Shown piece after piece: positions 14,556-23,425 of a DNA stretch of 64,000 bases. Every line of letters begins with the position of its first letter. Positions within the stretch are counted from its first letter, which is position 1. A program made the position numbers and the translations under genes. The notes beneath the pieces are model-generated. The model was not told where the DNA came from and made no database searches. It worked only from the letters and a program-made list of their open reading frames with translations. Location of the stretch: positions 5,137,501-5,201,500 of the forward strand of contig NZ_FMHT01000003.1 of the NCBI RefSeq assembly GCF_900091585.1, written 5' to 3'. The stretch is from Micromonospora nigra (GTDB taxonomy: Bacteria > Actinomycetota > Actinomycetes > Mycobacteriales > Micromonosporaceae).

Positions 14556-15806
14556 TCACTCGAAGACGATCACGGTCAAGGTCGTGTGCGTGGCGTTCAC
14601 CCGCACGGTCCCGGTGCCGACGGCGCGGCTGGCCTGAAGCTTCATGACGTGCTCGCCGGCCGCGCCGAGCGTGCCGATCGCGAACTGTGCCGCCGACATG
14701 CGCGCACCGGTCGTGACGTTCGCGAAGTTGGCAAGCGCGAGCTGCGGGAGCACCGTGCCGGCAGCGTCCAGCCGGACCGTGGCCGTCGCCGAGCCGGTCG
14801 CGGTCAGCTCGCAGTCCGCCGACCAGAGCGCGAGGTACATCGCGCCGGGACGAAGCGTGGTCACCGTGACCGCCGCGCCCGTCAGATCGTTGTACGTCGT
14901 CGAGGTCAGCGACCGTGCGGAAGTCGACGCGGCGTGGTACTGGGCGGAGGCGAGTCGGCCTTCGGCGAACAGGGCGGGGCCGTCGGCGGTCAACGTGCCG
15001 GTCACCGCAGCGTCACCCTCGACGGTCAGGTCTTCGTCGATCGTCGCGCCGGCCTCGACGTAGAGGCCCGAGGGTCCGGCGACCGTCAGGCCGAAGTAGG
15101 GGGTCACCGTGACGTAGTCGGCGTTCATGTCGATGGTCCCGTTGAACGACCGCCCGGTCAGGATGATCTCAGCGGCGGTCTCCGGGGTGCCCACCCCGTT
15201 GTCGACCTTCGGGCCGCGCAGCACGGTACCGACGTCCGACCCGTCCGGGGCCCGCCAGGTCGCCAGGGCCGCCGGGGTCATGCCCGCGGGGGCGTCGCCG
15301 GGCAGCATGGACACCACCGCGCCGTCGACCGGGTCTTCGTAAAGCCGGACGCGGCTACCGTCGGCCCCCTCCATGATGACCTCGCCACCGACCAGGGTCG
15401 CGCCCGTGATCGTCTGCCCGTCGATCGCCCCGGCGCTGATCGCGTCCGCCGTCACCGCGCCGGCTGCGAGGGTGTCCGCCGTGACCGAGTTGGCGCGCAG
15501 CTTCGGCGTCGAAATCGAGTCGTCAGCGATGTCGGTCTCAGTAATCGACCCCTCGGGGAGGTCGAGGTCGTTCGCGACGATCAGCGCACCCGGGCCCGCG
15601 GCGACGGTCGCGCCGTTGTAGGCGGTCAGACCGGCCGTACCGTCGCCCTGGTCCCCGAGTACGACGACCGGGAAGCCGTCAGCGTTGTTGATCGTCAACG
15701 CGCCGCCCTCGATCGAGGTACGCGGGGCCTGGGCGGTCCGCTCGACGGCGGACAGCCGGCGGTCGAAGTCTGCGAGCTGGCGGGCGATGGTCTGGGCTGA
15801 GGTCAC
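14556..15806 (-). CDS. Minor tail protein / tail fibre, 416 aa
   Basis: GTG 15806 overlaps the upstream stop by 4 bases. A short N-terminal coiled coil (ARQLADFDRRLSAVER) is followed by repetitive beta structure typical of tail fibres: SITETDIADDSISTPKLRAN and runs of alternating Gly, Thr, Ala (ADTLAAGAVTADAISAGAID). The C-terminal ~130 residues resemble a compact beta-sandwich tip. It is the last tail gene before the endolysin and is the best candidate for the host receptor binding protein. Confidence 0.78.
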   Translation of the reverse strand: MTSAQTIARQLADFDRRLSAVERTAQAPRTSIEGGALTINNADGFPVVVLGDQGDGTAGLTAYNGATVAAGPGALIVANDLDLPEGSITETDIADDSISTPKLRANSVTADTLAAGAVTADAISAGAIDGQTITGATLVGGEVIMEGADGSRVRLYEDPVDGAVVSMLPGDAPAGMTPAALATWRAPDGSDVGTVLRGPKVDNGVGTPETAAEIILTGRSFNGTIDMNADYVTVTPYFGLTVAGPSGLYVEAGATIDEDLTVEGDAAVTGTLTADGPALFAEGRLASAQYHAASTSARSLTSTTYNDLTGAAVTVTTLRPGAMYLALWSADCELTATGSATATVRLDAAGTVLPQLALANFANVTTGARMSAAQFAIGTLGAAGEHVMKLQASRAVGTGTVRVNATHTTLTVIVFE

Positions 15807-17221
15807 TCGGGCCTCCCGGCGTAGGTGAAGGCGTCGGAACGCCGTAGGGAAAGGGCGGCCCGGTCGTCGCTGGTCATCGACCAGCCCACAATCCGGTGCC
15901 AGATTGCGACGTCGCCGAGCCACGGTACGTACGCGCGGATCAGGACGTCGTCCCCCAACGCCCACGAACCGATCGGGGCGTGCGGGTGGTTGGCGACCTC
16001 GACGGACTCGATTTCGACCACGTTTCGGCGGGTGGCAAGCTCAGCGCGAGCGAGCGCGGTCAGCCGCTCGGTCGTCGTGATCGTCTTGTCCGTGAACACT
16101 GCCGTTCGGCGCAGCCGACCGTCGCGCTCGACAAGGTCCGTGACAACGACCTTTCGGCCTTCGCCCGCGCCGAGACCGTGAATGGCGTTGGCGAACTCGC
16201 CCCCGTCGCGTTGGACGACGACCGGGGCGACAATGTTCACGCCCTGCTCGAAAGCCAGGTCGTCGCGTCGCCGGCCCAGACGGGGGTACCCGATCCGTAG
16301 CCGGTGGGCGACCTCGTCGCCGGCCCAGGTGTGCTCTTCGGCGAAGTCGAACGGGGTCTCTTGCGCAAGCTTGCCCAGCTCGCTACCACAGTCCGCGGCG
16401 TCCCACCACGCGAGCGCGTACGGCTCGGCCGGCTTCGCCGGGGCCGTGCGCTCGGGCGTGCCGCCCGTGAACCGGACGTACGTCCCGGCGTTGTGCGGGG
16501 CCGCGCTCGACGACCCGTAGCCGCGGGTCAGGCCCGTCAACGTCTTCCCCGAGCGACCGGCGACGCGGACGGTCTCGGATCCGATCGTGACGAAGTACGG
16601 CGCGTCGATCTTGTCGAAGTCGCCGATCGTGAGCAGCGTCAGCGACGTTGCGGACGCCGTTATACCGTCCTTCAGCTTCGCGGCAGCGTTAGGGATGATC
16701 TGTGACGCGGGGACCGAAGATTTCGGAACCCAATCGCCCCCGATCTGCACCTCTTGGTATGCCTTCTCGGCAGGCTTCCCGAGGCGAACCGGCGTGGTCG
16801 TCGGGTCGATGACCAGCCCGAGGTTTCCGTCTTCGTTCGTCTGGACGTAGGACCAGATCGCGCGGAAGGCGTCCGCCGGGTCGATACCGACGGCCGAGAT
16901 GTTCCCGCCGAACGGGAGGCCCGCCGGGTACGACGTGAACCCCGACGCCTCGACTGCCCACGCCGCGCCGTTGAACTCAGACCGCACGACGATGCCGCCC
17001 CAGCGGATCTCGCCGTCAGCCTCGGCATACAGCAGCGTCCCCCACTCGTCGAGTAAGGGACGCCCGTCCGGCCCGCGCAGCCGGCCCACGTCCGGTGTGA
17101 CCGTGCCGCGCAGCGACCCGGGCCCGGACAACGCCCAGGTCAGCTCGTCGCGGCTGAGTGGTATGTCCCAATCAAGCCACTCTCCGGTTAGGGCCCGCTG
17201 GGCGATGTACCGCCACGTCAT
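15803..17221 (-). CDS. Minor tail protein (baseplate hub type), 472 aa
   Basis: ATG 17221 overlaps the upstream stop as ATGA. The start (MTWRYIAQRALTGEWLDWDI) and the ELTWALSGPGSLRGTV segment are typical of the siphovirus tail hub protein that follows the distal tail protein in actinophages. The protein is beta-rich without membrane segments. It would sit at the tail tip and help to form the DNA exit channel. Assignment rests on gene order and composition. Confidence 0.75.
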   Translation of the reverse strand: MTWRYIAQRALTGEWLDWDIPLSRDELTWALSGPGSLRGTVTPDVGRLRGPDGRPLLDEWGTLLYAEADGEIRWGGIVVRSEFNGAAWAVEASGFTSYPAGLPFGGNISAVGIDPADAFRAIWSYVQTNEDGNLGLVIDPTTTPVRLGKPAEKAYQEVQIGGDWVPKSSVPASQIIPNAAAKLKDGITASATSLTLLTIGDFDKIDAPYFVTIGSETVRVAGRSGKTLTGLTRGYGSSSAAPHNAGTYVRFTGGTPERTAPAKPAEPYALAWWDAADCGSELGKLAQETPFDFAEEHTWAGDEVAHRLRIGYPRLGRRRDDLAFEQGVNIVAPVVVQRDGGEFANAIHGLGAGEGRKVVVTDLVERDGRLRRTAVFTDKTITTTERLTALARAELATRRNVVEIESVEVANHPHAPIGSWALGDDVLIRAYVPWLGDVAIWHRIVGWSMTSDDRAALSLRRSDAFTYAGRPE

Positions 17222-18192
17222 TCGGGTACCTCGACGAACTCGATATCGGTCACGATCGTTGTCGCCACGGTGGCGCGCAGGATCGCGGTCCCGGTCGCGC
17301 CTCGGTACGTCGTCCGGGCCTGAAGCGCGACATCCTGCGTCGTCCCGCGCATTGCCGACGGCACGGCCAGCGTGTCGGCGGTGACCATCGTCTTGTCGAG
17401 GGCGTCGCCCCCAACGACCGAGTTGGTGTCGTACAGGGTCGGCTGACCGTAGAGCGTGCCCAGGCGGACGCGGGTCTCTCCGTTGACCTTGTCCCAAAAC
17501 GCCAGGCAGCCCGCGATGGTCTGGACAATCCGAACCTGAGTTGCCCAGGTCGGCACCGTGACGGGCTTGACCGCCGCCGACGGCCAGTCAGCGAACGTCG
17601 AAAGCGCGATGTCGTGGTTACTGGCTGGCGACGACACGATCAGCCGCCGCTCCCGGCGCGGGTTGGCGACCCGCCGGAGGTCGGTGATCATCGCCTGCGT
17701 GACCGTGCCGGTCGACGCCGGGAGGTCGATCCGTGCGAGCGCGATTGCGCTGTACCCGAGGCCCAGGGCGTCGACAGTGGTCGTGCCTGCGGGTACGCCC
17801 GAGATGACGCGCGGGAAGATGTACGGGCCGGCGGTCACGTCCGGGGGTTCCGACCAGGGCTCGCCCGGCATGAACGGGTCCTCGACGCGGGCAACGATCA
17901 GGTCCGACCGACCCGCGCCCGAGCCGGTCGACCCGATCTCGACGAGGGATTCGGACGGGGCCCGACCGCCGTAAGCCTGGTACGCGCCGCCCACCGCGCG
18001 GGAGTTGATCGCGCACGCACCAGGCATGACCCGGACGGACGTGCCCGGCACGTCGAGCGCTTTCACCGCGAGGTCGCCTGCGGCCATGACGCCCTCGTTA
18101 CCTCGGAAGGCCGAATAGGCGATCATCCGGGCGACCTCGGGCGAGTGTTCAGCGCCGCCGCCGATGAACCACGGAACAGGATCGAACGCCAC
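17218..18192 (-). CDS. Minor tail protein, 324 aa
   Basis: GTG 18192 lies nine bases after AGGAG, with a CGTTTACACG repeat overlapping this leader. The start (MAFDPVPWFIGGGAEHSPEV) and the Gly/Ala-rich beta sequence resemble tail proteins found with the hub protein in Streptomyces and Micromonospora phages. Its 3' end overlaps the next start. A specific structural role is not assigned. Confidence 0.7.
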   Translation of the reverse strand: MAFDPVPWFIGGGAEHSPEVARMIAYSAFRGNEGVMAAGDLAVKALDVPGTSVRVMPGACAINSRAVGGAYQAYGGRAPSESLVEIGSTGSGAGRSDLIVARVEDPFMPGEPWSEPPDVTAGPYIFPRVISGVPAGTTTVDALGLGYSAIALARIDLPASTGTVTQAMITDLRRVANPRRERRLIVSSPASNHDIALSTFADWPSAAVKPVTVPTWATQVRIVQTIAGCLAFWDKVNGETRVRLGTLYGQPTLYDTNSVVGGDALDKTMVTADTLAVPSAMRGTTQDVALQARTTYRGATGTAILRATVATTIVTDIEFVEVPE

Positions 18193-18201
18193 GTTTACAC
18201 G
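18192..18201. repeat. CGTTTACACG repeat at a ribosome site
   Basis: A full 10-bp copy directly between the AGGAG and the GTG start at 18192, so a bound protein would cover the translation start region. Confidence 0.55.
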
Positions 18202-18204
18202 CTC

Positions 18205-19089
18205 CTAAGGGGACGGATACGACTCGCGCCAGGCGAAGCGAACGGAAGAGGTGCCGGTTTCGTCGGTGCCGCGGTACGCGACCTCGTGTGACCCGGGCGG
18301 GAGACCCATCGCGGCCAGCCGCGGCGACGTGCGCGAGAGCGCGCCGGCCAGCGACCCGCCGCCGTTCAGCAGCACGGACCGCGACCACGGCCGAGGGTCG
18401 ACCGTGACCGAGCGGTCGTACGCGAGCGTCGTGCGCAGCTCCAACCGCCAGAGGCCCAGCACCTCGACCACGGGATTCGTGACCGGGCCCTGAATAGTCA
18501 GGACCGGCCAGGCGTCCAGCTCGCCCCCGATGTCGAGCACCGCCGAACGATCCGACGTGCCCGTGGTCGTCAGCGGCGCGGCGAGGGCCCCCGTCAGCCC
18601 GCCGCCCAGGGGCGGGGCGAGGCCGATCGTGCGGGAGTCCTCGGCGGGGCCGTAGAACACGTCGTCGACCGCCGCAAAGTCGCAACCGACGAGGGCCACG
18701 CCCTCGCTGATCTCGGCTTCGCTCGATGCGAACCGGCGGGGGCGACCGAAGACGACCCGCTCGCGGCCCGCGTGGCGCATTGCCAGCTCAGCGACCGCGC
18801 CGGGCGACCGGCGGACAGCGTCCCCGCGCCACGCCCGCGCCAGGTCGGCCAACGTCGACCGGGCGTCAGCCTCGTCGGCACCGAAGACGCCCAGCTCGAA
18901 CGTGATCGACCGGCCCCCGCGGAAGTCCGAGCCGAAGGCCCGGCCATCCTCTCGGGGCCGGTCGGCGTCGTCGGCCCGGGTCTCGACGTCGCCCAGGTCC
19001 GGGGCCACCATGTTGACGACCGGTAGGTCAGCAGGGCCCCACGTCAGCGAGACCCCGGGGTACGTCAGCGACCACTCGCCGTCACGCAT
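18205..19089 (-). CDS. Distal tail (Dit-like) minor tail protein, 294 aa
   Basis: ATG 19089 has GAGGGGG six bases upstream; a GTG at 19095 is possible. The start overlaps the end of the tape-measure gene by 8 bases. The first gene after the tape measure in siphoviruses usually encodes the distal tail protein, and the beta-rich content here (WSLTYPGVSLTWGPADLP; RSITFELGVFG) fits. It should form the ring that joins tail tube and tip. Confidence 0.75.
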   Translation of the reverse strand: MRDGEWSLTYPGVSLTWGPADLPVVNMVAPDLGDVETRADDADRPREDGRAFGSDFRGGRSITFELGVFGADEADARSTLADLARAWRGDAVRRSPGAVAELAMRHAGRERVVFGRPRRFASSEAEISEGVALVGCDFAAVDDVFYGPAEDSRTIGLAPPLGGGLTGALAAPLTTTGTSDRSAVLDIGGELDAWPVLTIQGPVTNPVVEVLGLWRLELRTTLAYDRSVTVDPRPWSRSVLLNGGGSLAGALSRTSPRLAAMGLPPGSHEVAYRGTDETGTSSVRFAWRESYPSP

Positions 19090-21196
19090 AGACACCCCCT
19101 CGGCTAATGCGCCGAAGCGCCCAGGTGACCTCGTCGAGTTGGTCGCGGACCCGCTCGCCCGACGGGGCGAGGGTCAGAGACCCGATCAGCGGGGCCGCGC
19201 CGGGAGCGCCGCCCGCGCGTGCCGTAACCGCACCAACGTTGACCGTCGCGGCGTCGGGGACCTTCGTCAGCGCGGCGACGGCCTTCGTCACCGCGCCGGC
19301 CCGCTGGCCGATGCCCCGTGCCATGCCGTCGGACACGTTCCGGCCGAGGGCCATGAACACCCGCGAAGGGGAGCGGATCCCGAGGGCTTTCGCTACGTAG
19401 TCGGGCAGCGCGTTCGTGATGGTGTCACGAACTGCCGCGATGATCCGGCCAGCGCCGGCCCGGATACCGTTGATGAAGCCACCGATGACGTCGCCCGCGA
19501 TGGAGCGAAAACGGCCGATCAGCTCACGGACCGGCGCGAGTAGGCGGGTCGCCATGTTGCGGACGGCGCTGACGACCCGCGCCGCGCCGGACGTCACCGC
19601 GGACACGCCGCGGGAGAACATCGACCGGAAGAACCCGACCACCCGCGCGACCAGCCCTGAAACGGCGCTGATCATCCGCCCACGCAGCAACAGCGCACGT
19701 GCCAGCAGCGTGTTAACCCACGACAGCGCCCAGCCCTTGATCTTGCTGAACATGCCGGCAAACCAGCCGCCCAGCTTGCCGAGCAGGCCCTTAGCGACCC
19801 CCCCGAGCCGGCCGACAATCAGGATGTTGAACGCGCCGACGATCGCGGACCAGACGCCCGAGGCGATCGTCTTCACGCCCTCCCACATCTTGCCCCAGTC
19901 GCCGGTAAAGATGCCGGCCAGGAGGGTGAACAGCCCTCGGATGATCCGGACCGCGCCCGTGATCACGCCGACGATGCCGCCGAACACGCCCTTGACGACC
20001 CCGAGGACGACCGAGCCGAGGCCCAGCTTCGTCCAGAGGAAACCGAACACGTCGGCTACGCCGCTGATGATCGGGGAGAGGTTCCCCAACACGGACCGAA
20101 CGGTCTCGCCCCACTCGCGGAACAGCGGCATGGCCTTCGCGCCCAGCTCGGCGAAGAACGGCTGAAGCTGGGAGCGCCACACACCCCCGATCCGCCCGCC
20201 GACCTCGCGGAACGTCGCGCCAAGCTGCGACAGCGGCTCGCGCAGCGTGGCGAAGTAGCCGCGCAGCCGGTCAAACACACCGCTGCCCTTGACCGCACCA
20301 AAGAGGCTGGTCACGGCGTCACGCACCCGGGCGAACGCCGGGGCGACAGCCGCCTTGATCTGCCGCCCAACCTCGACCAACTGGAAGAAGCGACGGGTCA
20401 GGGACACGAGGTGCCGGGCCAGCCCCGGGAGCCAGTCCTGAAGGCCGCGGAACACCCCGCCGAGGAACCGACCCGCCTCGGGCGCGGCCTCGGCGAGCGT
20501 GGCGAACATGCCGCCCAGGCCCTTACCGAGCGCGCCGAAGTCCAGGCCCTCGAACACCGGGGCCATGGCCTTGACCGCCGCGGTCAGGCCCGGCATGAGG
20601 TTCTTCGCCATGTCGGCCAGCGACGGAGCCAGGATGTCGACCAGGGGGGCCGCAGCCCTCCCCAGACCCTTGAACTCAGGCGCGAGGCCCTTCATCGTGT
20701 CGCCGAAGGTCTTCGCCGCGCGGATCAGCGGGGCCTCGAACGGCTGCGCGAAACCCGAGAGGGCCGTCTTCGCGGTCGACGCGAACCCCGCCCACGCTTG
20801 CTTCACGGCCGGGTCGCGGACCGCCAGCGCGACGCCAGCGGCCACCACCCCGCCACCGACAGCGGCGAGCAGGCCCGCCGTCAGGGCAGCGCCGAGAACC
20901 GTGCCCGCGGCGGCGACGATCGCCAGAATGGGGCCCGCCTTGAACGCCAGCGAGAACGCCGACGTCACGCCGGACGAGAGGACACCCCCGAAGCCCCCGA
21001 CGAAGTTCCGCGCGGCCGTCAGACCGCCGCCGCGGGTGCTGCCGTCGGCAGACCGGGCGAAGGCCCGTCCGAAGACGGACCCGCCCTCGACACCAGCGGT
21101 GGTGAGGGGTTGCTTCAGCTCACGCCGGGTGTTCTTCCCGAAGTTCTTCGCGCTCGGAATGAGTTGGATCGTCGCCCAACCGACGCGGGTACTCAT
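19082..21196 (-). CDS. Tape measure protein, 704 aa
   Basis: ATG 21196 lies within the end of the frameshifted chaperone frame. The 704-residue protein is helical and Ala/Gly-rich, with several hydrophobic stretches (FSLAFKAGPILAIVAAAGTV, LLAAVGGGVVAAGVALAV, VITGAVRIIRGLFTLLAGIF) and repeated amphipathic segments, as usual for tape measures. By the usual ~1.5 A per residue rule, this length would fit a tail of about 100 nm; that estimate is inference. It is the longest structural gene in the cassette. Confidence 0.92.
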   Translation of the reverse strand: MSTRVGWATIQLIPSAKNFGKNTRRELKQPLTTAGVEGGSVFGRAFARSADGSTRGGGLTAARNFVGGFGGVLSSGVTSAFSLAFKAGPILAIVAAAGTVLGAALTAGLLAAVGGGVVAAGVALAVRDPAVKQAWAGFASTAKTALSGFAQPFEAPLIRAAKTFGDTMKGLAPEFKGLGRAAAPLVDILAPSLADMAKNLMPGLTAAVKAMAPVFEGLDFGALGKGLGGMFATLAEAAPEAGRFLGGVFRGLQDWLPGLARHLVSLTRRFFQLVEVGRQIKAAVAPAFARVRDAVTSLFGAVKGSGVFDRLRGYFATLREPLSQLGATFREVGGRIGGVWRSQLQPFFAELGAKAMPLFREWGETVRSVLGNLSPIISGVADVFGFLWTKLGLGSVVLGVVKGVFGGIVGVITGAVRIIRGLFTLLAGIFTGDWGKMWEGVKTIASGVWSAIVGAFNILIVGRLGGVAKGLLGKLGGWFAGMFSKIKGWALSWVNTLLARALLLRGRMISAVSGLVARVVGFFRSMFSRGVSAVTSGAARVVSAVRNMATRLLAPVRELIGRFRSIAGDVIGGFINGIRAGAGRIIAAVRDTITNALPDYVAKALGIRSPSRVFMALGRNVSDGMARGIGQRAGAVTKAVAALTKVPDAATVNVGAVTARAGGAPGAAPLIGSLTLAPSGERVRDQLDEVTWALRRISRGGVYA

Positions 21197-21811
21197 GGTG
21201 TCTCGCTCTCTGCTGGGCGATTCGCTCGCGCTGCGCCTTCAGGCGCGCGATGACTCCGGACGCAGCCGGCTTCGCGACGGCGGTCGGGCGCAGGGGATGC
21301 GGCTCGCCGGTCAGCGCGCCGTACACGTCGGCCAGCAACGCGACGACCGGGTCAGCGCCGAACGTGACGCCGTGGTCAGCGGCCCAGGTCGCCGACCCGG
21401 GCGGTAGGTGTTCGACGTAGACGCCCAGCTCGCGCCAGGTCAGCCCGCCGCGCCAGAGGTCCGCCAGCCGGACGCCGTAATACCGACGAAGGTCGGCTTC
21501 CAGCGCCCGGCGGCGGTCACGGTCACGCAGTAGCGCGGCGAGCTGCGTCAGTTTGGGACGTCGGCCGCCGTCTGAATTGCGTCGAACAGCCCGCGCAGGT
21601 CCGCGAGGGTGCGCTTCGCGCCGGCCGGCTTGAACTTCCGGTACTGGGCCTCGCCGATCAGCAGCCGGACGCAGGTCACGATGTTCCCGGCCTCGTACGC
21701 CTCCATGGCGTCCACGTCCCACTCGTCGGTCGGTGCGACGCTGTAGGTCTCACCCGCGTACTCGAAGGTGATCGGCTGGCCGGTTGCCTCGGCCTGGGCA
21801 GGGTTGGACAC
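21120..21811 (-). CDS. Tail assembly chaperone G-T fusion made by -1 frameshift
   Basis: The long product reads the first frame from GTG 21811 to the slippery site at 21557-21551, slips back one base, and continues in the second frame to 21120, giving about 230 residues. The second frame (KLTQLAALLRDRDRRRALEA and on) has no start of its own with a good ribosome site, and overlaps the tape-measure start by 77 bases. A short G protein and a G-T fusion chaperoning the tape measure are universal in lambda-like siphoviruses. Confidence 0.85.
21548..21811 (-). CDS. Tail assembly chaperone, short form (G), 87 aa
   Basis: GTG 21811 after GAGGAG. The 87-residue product (MSNPAQAEATGQPITFEYAG) contains an acidic middle (DEWDVDAMEAYEAGN) and ends ADVPN just after the slippery heptamer. 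Produced whenever ribosomes do not shift. It lies between the tail tube gene and the tape measure, the standard place. Confidence 0.88.
   Translation of the reverse strand: MSNPAQAEATGQPITFEYAGETYSVAPTDEWDVDAMEAYEAGNIVTCVRLLIGEAQYRKFKPAGAKRTLADLRGLFDAIQTAADVPN
21551..21557 (-). promoter_or_regulatory. Programmed -1 frameshift site CCCAAAC
   Basis: On the minus strand the zero frame reads GTC CCA AAC TGA, exactly the X XXY YYZ slippery heptamer (C CCA AAC) immediately before the stop. After slippage the next codons are CTG ACG CAG, which open the long second frame. Confidence 0.85.
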
Positions 21812-21850
21812 GGGGTCTCCTCGGGGAGTTGACGCGGACGGCGCGGAAGA

Positions 21851-21887
21851 GGGCCCCGAGACCGTCCGCGCGGCGGTCCCGGGGCCC
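21851..21887 (-). terminator. Hairpin after the tail tube gene
   Basis: GGGCCCCGAGACCG pairs with CGGTCCCGGGGCCC (one mismatch). It may reduce expression of downstream tail genes relative to the tube protein, a common design; there is no strong T run. Confidence 0.55.
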
Positions 21888-21899
21888 GGGTGGATCAGC

Positions 21900-21913
21900 G
21901 GTGAACGTTCAAC
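21900..21913. promoter_or_regulatory. GTTGAACGTTCAAC-type operator, site 4
   Basis: GGTGAACGTTCAAC, one base from the full palindrome, in the gap between tail tube and chaperone genes. It is the only such site inside the structural cassette. Confidence 0.6.
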
Positions 21914-21914
21914 G

Positions 21915-22457
21915 TCACACGACGGTGCCGGAAAGCTCCGTGTAGAGCGTCCCGTCGGCCTCGGGGTAGAGGGTCACGAGGAACGACGTCGCGGTCAGGT
22001 CGGTCTCGTTTTCCTTGACCTCGCCGTCGACATCGGCGGTCGCGCGGTCGACCCACCGGCGCTTCACCTTGTCGCCGTCACGCAGCTCGAAGCCGATCGC
22101 GAAGTCTGCCGACTGCGGCACCTTCACGACGGACGTGGTAACCCCGTCCGTCGTGGTCCGCGAGCTGCCGGGGTTCGCCAGCTCGAAGACGACGTCGTTG
22201 TCTTCGAGGGCCACGAACTTGACGGTTCGCTTGTGCTTCGACCGGGTCTTACGGACGAGGATGCCGCCCCAGGCGTAATGCTCGGACTCGTCCATGTCGC
22301 GCTCCCAGGTGAACCCCTCCTCACCGTCGAGGAGACCGGCGACCTCCCAGTCCACCCCCCACGGGGTCGTGAGGTCGGCGGGGCCGGCGGTGCCCACCGG
22401 AGCGATGAAAACGTCAGCGCCGGCCCACTGACCGGCGTTCGTCGGGTCGCCCGCCAT
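21915..22457 (-). CDS. Major tail (tube) protein, 180 aa
   Basis: ATG 22457 has AAGGAGG upstream. The 180 residues are beta-rich (NAGQWAGADVFIAPVG, FELANPGSSRTTTDG) and size and position between tail terminator and chaperones fit the tail tube subunit. A strong ribosome site and a downstream hairpin suit a highly expressed structural protein. Confidence 0.85.
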   Translation of the reverse strand: MAGDPTNAGQWAGADVFIAPVGTAGPADLTTPWGVDWEVAGLLDGEEGFTWERDMDESEHYAWGGILVRKTRSKHKRTVKFVALEDNDVVFELANPGSSRTTTDGVTTSVVKVPQSADFAIGFELRDGDKVKRRWVDRATADVDGEVKENETDLTATSFLVTLYPEADGTLYTELSGTVV

Positions 22458-22466
22458 CGGGCCTCC

Positions 22467-22856
22467 TTACGTGGCGCGCGGACGCAGCCGCGCGGAAACA
22501 GTGAATGAGCAGAGGGGGCGGCCCGTGTCCGGGTCGTCAGTCGGTAGGGGGCCGGTCAGCGGTCCGAAACCGTGCACGTCGGCGTTGCCTTCATGGGCCA
22601 TCAGCGAGGCGTGGGCGTTAGCCGCCAGGTCGTACCCTGCGGCGTCGCTCTCGGCCCAGACCGTGACCCGGACCGTCGCCCGCTGACTAACCCGCAGGCG
22701 GCTGAAGGTGCCGTCACAGGACACCCGGGCGTACGGCAGGGCCGGGACGTCGCCCTGTGCGAAGTCGTCGAGGCGCTTCGTGCCGAAGGTCACCGCGGGG
22801 AAGGCACCCCGCAGGACCGCCAGCGTCGCGGTACGCGGGTCAGGGTGACGGATCAT
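22467..22856 (-). CDS. Tail terminator protein, 129 aa
   Basis: ATG 22856 overlaps the upstream stop (TGATG). The product has the LPYARVSCDGTFSR and VRVTVWAE strands of the gpU/gp10-type tail terminator fold. It should cap the tail tube and bind the connector. It lies just upstream of the tail tube gene, in the usual order. Confidence 0.75.
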   Translation of the reverse strand: MIRHPDPRTATLAVLRGAFPAVTFGTKRLDDFAQGDVPALPYARVSCDGTFSRLRVSQRATVRVTVWAESDAAGYDLAANAHASLMAHEGNADVHGFGPLTGPLPTDDPDTGRPLCSFTVSARLRPRAT

Positions 22857-23149
22857 CAGGCGTCGTCCGCCGTCCGCTCGGTCACTTCCAGCCCGACCGA
22901 AGCGGCAGCCTGGGCCAGCGCCCCATACTTCGCCTCGACGGCCAGCCCGCCCGCGTGGGCGATCGTCACCGCGCCGGCCTCACGGTCGGTCTGGTAACGG
23001 TCGGACTCGACCGGCATCCGATGGCGGACCACCGATTGATGTGTGGCGGCCTGGGCAGCGACCGCCGAGGTCGCGCCGTCGATCAGCGCGCCGACACCCG
23101 CGCTCTTCAGGATCTCGCGCACGCCGTCATAGTCGATTCTGACCTTCAC
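22856..23149 (-). CDS. Head-tail joining (neck) protein, 97 aa
   Basis: GTG 23149 with GGAGGTGA upstream. The helical 97-residue product (MKVRIDYDGVREILKSAGVG) resembles HK97 gp10-like proteins by size and position between head-closure and tail-terminator genes. No catalytic motif. Confidence 0.7.
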   Translation of the reverse strand: MKVRIDYDGVREILKSAGVGALIDGATSAVAAQAATHQSVVRHRMPVESDRYQTDREAGAVTIAHAGGLAVEAKYGALAQAAASVGLEVTERTADDA

Positions 23150-23155
23150 GGGCGG

Positions 23156-23425
23156 TCACCTCCGTCTGAGTTGGACGCTGACGCGCGTCATGACCTCGCG
23201 CGTGGGCGACCGCAGCCGCTTCGGGTCGCCTTCGACGTCGTACGTCTCGGCCCCGATCACGAGGCGGTCGCCGCGCTCGACGTCCGCGCCGGGCGGCATG
23301 AACACCGCCGACCCGGACAGGAACCCCCGCAGCGTCGCGACGGGGGCGTGAGGGCCCGCGCCCGGGTTGCCGTACTCGTCGGCGGTCGTCTGCCGCAGCA
23401 CGGTCACGGTGTCGGGGTAGTTCAC
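23156..23425 (-). CDS. Head-tail stopper (head closure) protein, 89 aa
   Basis: GTG 23425 overlaps the upstream stop by 4 bases. The beta-barrel-like 89 residues (TVTVLRQTTADEYGNPGAG; GDRLVIGAETYDVEG) match phage head-closure proteins in size and pattern. It would plug the connector after DNA packaging. Confidence 0.75.
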   Translation of the reverse strand: MNYPDTVTVLRQTTADEYGNPGAGPHAPVATLRGFLSGSAVFMPPGADVERGDRLVIGAETYDVEGDPKRLRSPTREVMTRVSVQLRRR

